Positions 56,994 to 64,000 of a stretch of DNA of 64,000 bases are shown one piece after another. Location of the stretch: contig NC_133121.1 of NCBI RefSeq assembly GCF_033568475.1, positions 5,890,001-5,954,000 of the forward strand, given 5' to 3'. The translations under genes and the position numbers were made by a program. Every line of letters starts with the position of its first letter. Within the stretch, counting starts at the first letter, position 1. The notes below the pieces were generated by a model. The model searched no databases, was not told where the DNA came from, and was given only the letters and a program-made list of their open reading frames with translations. Source of the DNA: Henckelia pumila. Taxonomy: Eukaryota; Streptophyta; Magnoliopsida; Lamiales; Gesneriaceae.

Positions 56994-57584
56994 TTATGTA
57001 TATATACACATTGACATATGTCGATTTGACCCCAATATATCCGACAACCAAACGATTTTTTTTCTCTTTTCAAGCAAGATGTGAAAAAAAAAAAATCTTT
57101 GCATCTGATATATGAGGTTCATGTCTATATATATATTTTTTAGGTAAGTTAAGATACACGGATAGATAAATCTATATTACAAATTTAGGTAGGATTTGCA
57201 ACAGTTAAAAATAAATAATTATCAAAAAAATTTCACAGATTTTTCAAAAAAAAATTTATAATCATTTATTTTTTAAGTAAGTTCAATTATTATAAACTTA
57301 TGATCATAAAGAGTAAAATATATAGCAAACAAATATTTCATATTTAGTGTAAAAGTTTAATTATAGGACCAAAAAATAGTAGCAAACAAATATAACATAT
57401 GATCATAAAGAGTAAAATATAACTCCAAAACCATTACACACACATATATACATCATATACACACATATTTCATATCATTATTAATTTGTTACAATCATTT
57501 TGACATGAAATTATAGAAAAAGAAGCAACAGAATTTGTAAATGCATTCGAAAAATAGTCACTCCACCAATGGTTATGTATAACC
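56994..57584. other. AT-rich spacer
   Basis: No gene. A block GATCATAAAGAGTAAAATATA occurs twice (about 57302 and 57402) in a local duplication with AGCAAACAAATAT. Confidence 0.5.
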
Positions 57585-57812
57585 TCAAATGGGGATGCAC
57601 CTATTGACGCGTGGATAAACGACGGCTGCGGGATGCGCCATAATACGGCGGCCCTTCACGTGGCGGAAGCAGTATACGAAAGCCCCCACCGGCCACTCCA
57701 CCAGCGCCGCCGCCGCGAACGCCAGGAAACCCAGCGTCGGCCCCACCACCTTGCACCTGCATGGGTTGCTCGTCGTCCCACACTGCACGCACAACGGAAT
57801 CCCGAGACGCAT
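57585..57812 (-). CDS. Small conserved plant protein with CxxC-CxC cysteines and a hydrophobic segment
   Basis: The frame encodes 75 aa from the ATG of MRLGIPLC at 57812; the open frame continues upstream but has no ATG. An N-terminal CVQCG...NPCRC cysteine cluster (residues 8-22) precedes a hydrophobic stretch (VGPTLGFLAFAAAALVEWPVGAFVYCF, about 24-51) that could span a membrane, then a basic KGRR and a conserved-looking PAAVVYP tail. I recall very similar unnamed proteins across angiosperms; no function is known. A TATA box and a short leader lie upstream. The GC content is clearly above the surroundings, supporting a real gene. Confidence 0.75.
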   Translation of the reverse strand: MRLGIPLCVQCGTTSNPCRCKVVGPTLGFLAFAAAALVEWPVGAFVYCFRHVKGRRIMAHPAAVVYPRVNRCIPI

Positions 57813-57923
57813 CTTGTTCTTCAAATTTCTCCTGAATGTACTTTGTTGCTATGGAAATAAATGATAAATAAATGTATAATTTATCCAATCACGATATGGG
57901 TTTTCGAAGATCGACAGAGGTTT

Positions 57924-57935
57924 CATTTATAAAGC
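57924..57935 (-). promoter_or_regulatory. TATA box for the small conserved protein gene
   Basis: Reversed, the site reads GCTTTATAAATG, about 115 bp before the start codon. The leader between includes a possible acceptor (TTTCCATAG|CAAC near 57853), so a 5'-UTR intron is possible. Confidence 0.5.
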
Positions 57936-59411
57936 AAGATTTGGAGCTTTGTGAGAGGTGAAATGGCGGTGGGCGTGGTCTTGGAGGGGATGATGTGTCC
58001 CAGGGAACTTGCCACTTGTTGGGTTTCTGATTTCTTGCAATAGAATTTTGGCCTTTGTTTGTTTATTTTTTGTCACTTTTTTTTTCTCTTTTTTAATGAT
58101 CGAAGCTTCGTGAATTCTTATTTATTTATTTTTTTAATATTATTTTTATGTTCTAAAGACAGATGTCTGTGTTGGGTTTGAAATGTGGAGATGACCATGA
58201 TATTGTGACATATAATACGACTCATTTTTTTTTATCATAAGATTCTATCTTACTCGGGGAGTATAGTTCAAATTTCCCCTTTTTTTAATCTCCTTTAGAT
58301 TCAAATGGTCTGACAAATTTTAATGAGATTGTTGTCACACGGTAGGTGGATCTTTCTTTATGAGATGCGTTGGTTGAATTTATACACGGGAAAAATGATA
58401 CATTTGAAAAAAAAAATAATATTTTTTCGTAAATTGAAGTAATACAAAAAATGTATCACATATATGAGAGTTTTGTGGAAATTATTGTCTCTTGTATCTA
58501 TTTCTGAACGTAAATAGCAAGAGCTTGCTACAAAGTGTCAATTTAGAGTCGATGCATGCGAGAAGAGACATTGAAATTCTTATCAATTTTTTTTTAATAA
58601 TAACAATATTAACTTAACTTCTATAAGTTTCTTTGACAAAGTTTTGGACAGGTTAGTAAATGGATTCGATTTGAATTGGAGTTCTACGTATTAATACTCA
58701 TGCAAAAATAACATATTTCCAAGAAAAAAAAGTCACATTTTTAGATTGCTAGTTGATTTTGGTTTGGTTTGATTTCACAATCTTGAAACGCATAAAATAT
58801 GCATGGCTCCAACTCCATGATCGTTCAGCTCCAACATTGAAACCTTCGAATGGCAAACTAAACTAAACTTTTGTATTTTCGGCTTCAATAGGTCTCACAA
58901 CTTCAGAATTTGAATTTATAATCAATATTGAATTAAAATGCACATTAAATTTCGTTGATTCTTTTGAATTCTACTCTCGAATTAGATGAGAAAATAAATT
59001 TTTATGCACCTTTCACGCAAATATTAATATTTGCTGGAGCTTGTGGTTTCAAGTGAAATACCCTTTGTTTTGGACGAAAAGTCTTGTAAACACATTGCAA
59101 AATCAAACAAGCCGTTGGGAAGAATATATGAATAATAATAAATAATGATAATATTAAATAAGAAAAATAAAGTTGCCCACTTTATACCCTCATGTTTTTA
59201 TTGCATATATTTCTATGCACATAAAAGGTTGAACCTATATAAAGTATCTCATCACCATCAATACACACAATTACTAGTTAACAATCTGAAAAATATCGGT
59301 GGCAACTACCAAATCTAGTATGACACTGTAAATCAATCAAATAATACATTGACCTGATTAAGTTTGTATCTTTACTGGAGAAAACTTGGGATTTTCTTGC
59401 TGAGTATACAC
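57936..59411. other. Intergenic spacer
   Basis: AT-rich. The first 100 bp may be promoter of the small minus-strand gene, and the last part is the DEG7 3' flank. Nothing else recognised. Confidence 0.5.
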
Positions 59412-62400
59412 TCACTGGGAGTCACGATCAAGCGCTTTGATCATCCTTCGACTCCAGACAGCCATTTCTGGATCAAACCTCAGTTCCCATGTAGGCCAAT
59501 AATGCAAATCCTGCTTCAAAGTTAGAACACGTGGCTTCCCATTCAAGTGTACGGTCTTCACTCGAACAAACTCCCCATGTTCTATTTCCTACAAGAGGTT
59601 CCAATTTGCATTGATTCACAGATTCGTATATTAAGTAGCAACACCAGCATAGGAAAACACAAACTTTGGTTTTGACAAGTTTTAATTCTTGATGTGAAAT
59701 TGGTCTCACTGCCATAAGAAATTTTCAAGATTAATCATTTTCTTGAACAGAAACTGCTATATATCATATCTGGTATTCGTCAGGTTCCTTTGGCTTTTAT
59801 GATTTCATAGAAAGATGAGGCCATGGGGGATACCTTTGTTACAGCAACAAAAGCATCCAAGTCTGATGTTGGTTTTCCATTTACTTCTACAATCCATTGA
59901 AGAGCATATAAACCATATCGATGTACTGGACTTCCATGACACCACCTGAAATAAATATGCAAAAAGTAATGACCACCAATTAGTAATCAAGACGACATAA
60001 TATATTTCAAGCCACAAACTCGATTTGCCTAAAATGGGCTGGACCGCATGGTTTCCATTCTGATCAAATTTGAAAAAAATGTGTTTCAACACTTTAGATT
60101 GAACCAGCAAAATCTTGCTCTCTAGTAGTTCTCTCCAGTCAAGGTCCACCACTTAATAATTTTGATGACAGTGTTTAAAGGATTTTACCTTGCCACGTAT
60201 ACACCATGCCCTTCTTCAGGCAGAAACCCAAGAGCTCGCACAGCTGAATGAGGCTCCTGCACTATACAACCACACCAATTTATGACACGTTTGGTCCCAT
60301 TCCCATCTCTCACATCTGTTCCCACCAATAGATCCATTTCACGGCCCTGAAGAATCGCATTGATCAGTTGAAATAAGTTAAAGTGTCTCTAATCTGGCTG
60401 AATCTCGAGTGTCTACCCCAGTTCGAGTTTAATGCATTCTCGGCCACAAGACCCATAATGTAGGTTTCTTGTTTTAGAATCTGACAGCATAAATTAATAA
60501 ATAAATACATAATAAATGTGCCAGATATGCACCTGCCGAAATATTGTCATATTGAGCTTCCCATCACTGTCTTTACATCGATCTAGTCCTTGACAAGCAT
60601 CCTCGATGTCACCAAAGCAAGTAACTGGTACTTTATTGATTGCCAATACCATGTCACCTTGTTCAAGTAAATTTTCCGCCTCAGAACCGGAGAAGCAGCC
60701 TTTGACCCTCAATACTTGGCGCCTGATAGGATCTTTTTTCACAAGGGCCTGCCATTCAAAAACCAAAGATTGCTAGAGTTCCAATATCACCTAATGCTCT
60801 TCAACCATCTCATAAATGGAGGATAAACTATTTGCTAAGGTTCAACTGAAGTCTGACAGTGACTCTCACATCTAGTATCACTGAGCAAGAGGAGCCTCGT
60901 ATACAGATGAATACCCAGTGACAACACACATGAAGCCTGCCAACATAACAAAGCCCTTGGATCATTATCTGGACCTATCATATTCAGGTGTCAAGATATG
61001 ACATACACTTGTACAACTGGGTGACAAAATTCTCAAAGCCAATCATGTCTTCAAACTTTGGATACGATCATCACCCATTCAGGCCTCTTCTACTATATGA
61101 GCTTGCATCCAAATGGGCACCCATTGAACATGCATAAACATGAAATCTGCCAACATAACCCCCAAGCCAAGAGGCGATATCTCTCAGGGGTTAAAAAATT
61201 GCATGCAGCTAGCATACCCATCGATGACACTAACTCTGAACACTATCGTGCCTTCCAAGTTTCAAAATTTGAGATATGGATTCAGCTTCGACAAAATGGA
61301 ATCCAAGGGTTTTTTAAAAAAAGAAAGAAATTATGCGACTTTCTCATTGTGTCAACTATTTAGCCACTTTTCTTGACAGTCCATAGATTCTAAAAAAAAA
61401 TAATAATAATAATAATCTCTCCTACTGACTTGCTTCCATTTCATAAGCATCTGAAAGGGGACATGAGGCAGCCAAAAATTCTGGGTATATCTTAGTTGCT
61501 CAATTAAATCAACTTTCGTTATATTCCACTAGTTTGAATTTCAAATTTATGCAATTGCCCTCAGTGTACCGAAAACAATAATTTGAAAGTACTTTTGTGG
61601 AAAAATAACAGTTAAGATGTCATTAATTATCTTCCTTAAAATACAACTTCTCATCCCACTGGGCCTCCACCCATTGAAATTGTTAAGGGAAAACCCAAGA
61701 AAAATTAGCCTGAGAAACCATCATGACATGAATAAACAAATGCACAGGCACCTTATATCCACTAACACAAATAGACAAACCTATAATAAAGATTACATCA
61801 TTTATAGTTGAATTCTCCTACCTGATAAAATAATCACTGACATCTAAGGACAGCAAACGCCGACATGAATTTACATCCCTCGTAAAAGTAAAGAACAAAT
61901 AGAATTGCATAAGCAGTAAGTTACCTGGATCCAAGAGTCACTCAGGCCAAAACTACGAGCTTTGGAGAGCAAAGTGGGATAAAGTTCAGCCTCTAGTATC
62001 CTTACAAGTGGCATAGGCCTTTTGATTCCATTAATGAGAAGAGAAGGTCCTTCAGCTCCAGATATGATTTTGTCAAGGATTGAGCTTATTGTATAAATTG
62101 GAATACCTCGAACAAATTGATGGTCTTCAGATGAAGTAGAACTATATTTAAGCTGGAAAATGTAGCATACAGAGAAGGCATTAGATCTCGCTTCTGCAAG
62201 ACAGCTCAGGTGAACTAGAGAAGGAAAGAAAAGAAAAGACCTGAGTCGAGAAGCTTCCCCAAATAGCATGAACCCTTCCAAACTCATCCGTCAGAACACC
62301 AGAAAATGCGCCACCAAAATCTGCAACATCAAATGACAATTATAAGAACCAGATGTTTCTTCCATTAGGCAGAGGCAACGAAAAAGGAAAAAAAGCCAAG

Positions 62401-64000
62401 CCACAGAAAGAGTAAAGAGCACCAATTTAGATAAGCGGAAATTTTATATCAAAGTTACCAGTATCAATCTCTATTACTTCCATGTTGGTTGCTCTAAATC
62501 GTGGACAGTCGGCAGAACCAATATTCAAAGCAGCACAAGGATTGGTGACAAATGATTTCCTGGAAGTTGCCTGTAGACTCCTACTCAAGCCCACTAGACA
62601 TACAGGATCTCCACGGCGAAGAGCAGGTTCTGAGGAATAGGAATAGGATTTAATCAAATTTTGTGTGAAAGAGGGGGACAGGGGGGGTGTGCTTCACTTT
62701 AACAGAAATTTATCTAAAACAGGAAATACTGGAAAGTATAATAAACTACTTTGAAAAATATATTGCTTTGAGCATATATATATATATATATATCACAAGA
62801 AAGTGCTAGCTTGTGACACATGAAACACCTAATGATCCAAGTAGAATTCTCTACACTTGCAATTGGCTTTAGTTCCTAGTATCTAACTAAGGACTGCTTA
62901 GCGTTCTGGATGAACAAAAGCTACAGGATTTGCTTTTGCCATGTCAACAATAAAAATGAAAAGGTCAACTAGAATTCTGAGTACAATTTACTAGAGAACG
63001 TTGCAGAAGAAATATAGAATCACAACAGCACCAAATCCATTCAAGACCCAAACGCTGACATCATTACTAGGTGTCTATCAAATATATCCAAAATCACTAA
63101 CATTATCAGTAAGATGATTCCACAAGTCTTCATTTAATTAATAATTTAATAATTCAAATCATCATCAAAACTTAAAAGTACCGCATTGAAGGTGTAAGAG
63201 TGAATCCGGTAACATGTCACCGAAGGCTAGATCATTGAATTAATATTGATGACATCATTAAATGAAAGCAAGTTTAAAAGGTGCTATATAACTACTGACC
63301 ATATGGAAAATTATATTATGCCCCTCATACTGAGCAAATCATGCCTTCCACACATCTTTGAAGAAACAGCGCGAAAATACAGAGTCAAATGGAAGACAAT
63401 CACGCAGCAGAATAATTCAAGCAAATTGAAAAATTACCTGGAAGTAGTTCAGCTGCTCGAACAGCAGAAGCACCAACGCCAAGCGCAGAAGGGTCATATG
63501 CAACTAGAGCAAAATTGTGAACAGGATGGAGGAAAACAACCTATTTAATTTGAATGAGTCAGTAAGAACAATAACCATAGCTTCAACAGTTACGAAATTA
63601 CCTCGGCAGGAATTTCAATTGGATAAGCAGCGAAAGAAAGCATCACATCAGACACGGATACTGCAACAGTGTTTTTATCAACTGCGACCAATCCCATGGT
63701 TTGAGAGTGATATATTATTACACCAGTTCCGAAGAAATGCTGTGAGTACACTCCATCAATCATACAAGATGACGGCACATGAACCTGCATTTTAGATATA
63801 CTTTAATCAGGACAACTATGGAGGAAAACCGGAAATCATTAAATAGAACATGTAGCCACGTAGGCCTCTGATCAGACCAAATAATTAACACAAAGTCAGA
63901 TTCTTTCAAGTCTTTGAGGCCAGCCTTCCATTTATACAACCAGGGATATAAGTACAATACTTCCTTTAGTAATACAAGGCAGTTACACAAGCATAAATGG
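59412..64000 (-). CDS. DEG7: DEG7-type serine protease, C-terminal part, with an apparent one-base deletion
   Basis: Nine exons seen, entering from the right edge: complement of 63602-63784, 63438-63540, 62459-62629, 62242-62320, 61925-62152, 60533-60748, 60189-60346, 59834-59945, 59412-59588. They cover about 475 codons, the C-terminal part of a roughly 1,100-aa family. The visible part holds the degenerate second protease-like domain (FGTGVIIYHSQTMGLVAVD, FLHPVHNFALVAYDPSALG, CLVGLSRSLQ) and C-terminal PDZ-like repeats (VLAINKVPVTCFGDIEDAC; WIVEVNGKPTSDLDAF). The catalytic first domain lies outside the window. DEG7 has been linked to photosystem II repair. In exon 62242-62320 the frame breaks at 62281-62282: TDE before and GRVHAIWGSFSTQ after are in different registers, one base short. 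This could be a real mutation or a sequencing error. Confidence 0.88.
60749..61924 (-). other. Long DEG7 intron
   Basis: About 1.2 kb between two in-phase coding exons. It contains a short direct repeat (ACACATGAAGCCTGCCAACATAAC near 60928 against AACATGAAATCTGCCAACATAAC near 61138) but no gene. Confidence 0.6.
62771..62794. repeat. (TA)n microsatellite in a DEG7 intron
   Basis: An uninterrupted TA run of about 24 bp between exons 62459-62629 and 63438-63540. Confidence 0.9.

Noticed and set aside
57813-57824. Four extra N-terminal residues for the small conserved protein
   Set aside because: That extension would start at TTG; the ATG at 57812 is the plausible start.

Overview
This window comes from a plant nuclear genome, a eudicot and possibly an asterid or Lamiales species (that last step is a weak guess from repeat style). 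The background is AT-rich, genes carry many GT-AG introns, and the proteins belong to plant families: F-box/FBA, a DYW-type PPR, PADRE (DUF4228), LIG6, AAR2, DEG7 and an integrin-linked-kinase-like protein. LTR-element fossils and short inverted-repeat DNA transposons fill the gaps.

Layout. 1-2.6 kb: a 5'-truncated Ty1/copia relic. 3.1-3.8 kb: a hAT-type element with a perfect 8-bp target duplication. 4.6-12.3 kb: a tandem F-box cluster made of one intact gene, one copy cut short by a one-base loss, one copy without its F-box end, and a fourth scrap; the unit is a roughly 3-kb segmental duplication. 12.3-16.9 kb: AT-rich DNA with a long-TIR Mutator-like element and an antisense copia fossil. 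16.96-28.34 kb (minus): a complete 19-exon DNA ligase 6 gene, an SNM1-like beta-CASP nuclease joined to an ATP-dependent ligase, with a young copia element in intron 10. 28.57-32.16 kb (plus): an 11-exon ankyrin/Raf-like kinase with degenerate catalytic motifs, diverging from LIG6 across 228 bp and carrying an antisense solo LTR in intron 7. 32.8-33.8 kb: three nearly identical 306-bp tandem units. 36.9-37.4 kb: a PADRE protein gene. 38.4-40.3 kb (minus): a DYW-class PPR gene. 42.7-44.0 kb: two weak, unidentified coding or spliced signals. 44.4-49.7 kb (minus): AAR2, a U5 snRNP assembly factor, in 13 exons, with a Mutator-like MITE 243 bp upstream of its start codon. 51.3-57.0 kb: two gag-only Ty3/gypsy-type elements facing opposite ways, forming a large inverted repeat. 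57.6-57.8 kb (minus): a small conserved membrane protein. 59.4-64 kb (minus): the 3' part of DEG7, running off the right edge and carrying an apparent one-base deletion.

All exon maps were read by hand from splice sites and frame. The summed CDS lengths of LIG6 (4,230 nt), the kinase (1,191 nt) and AAR2 (1,200 nt) are multiples of three, which supports them. Functionally the region mixes housekeeping nuclear genes (DNA repair, splicing, chloroplast RNA editing, proteolysis) with a fast-evolving F-box cluster. I see no single co-regulated system. The most distinctive observations are the LIG6 structure (catalytic-lysine codon split by the transposon-bearing intron, and a PIP box in the linker), the head-to-head LIG6/pseudokinase pair, and the 5.7-kb LTR-element palindrome.
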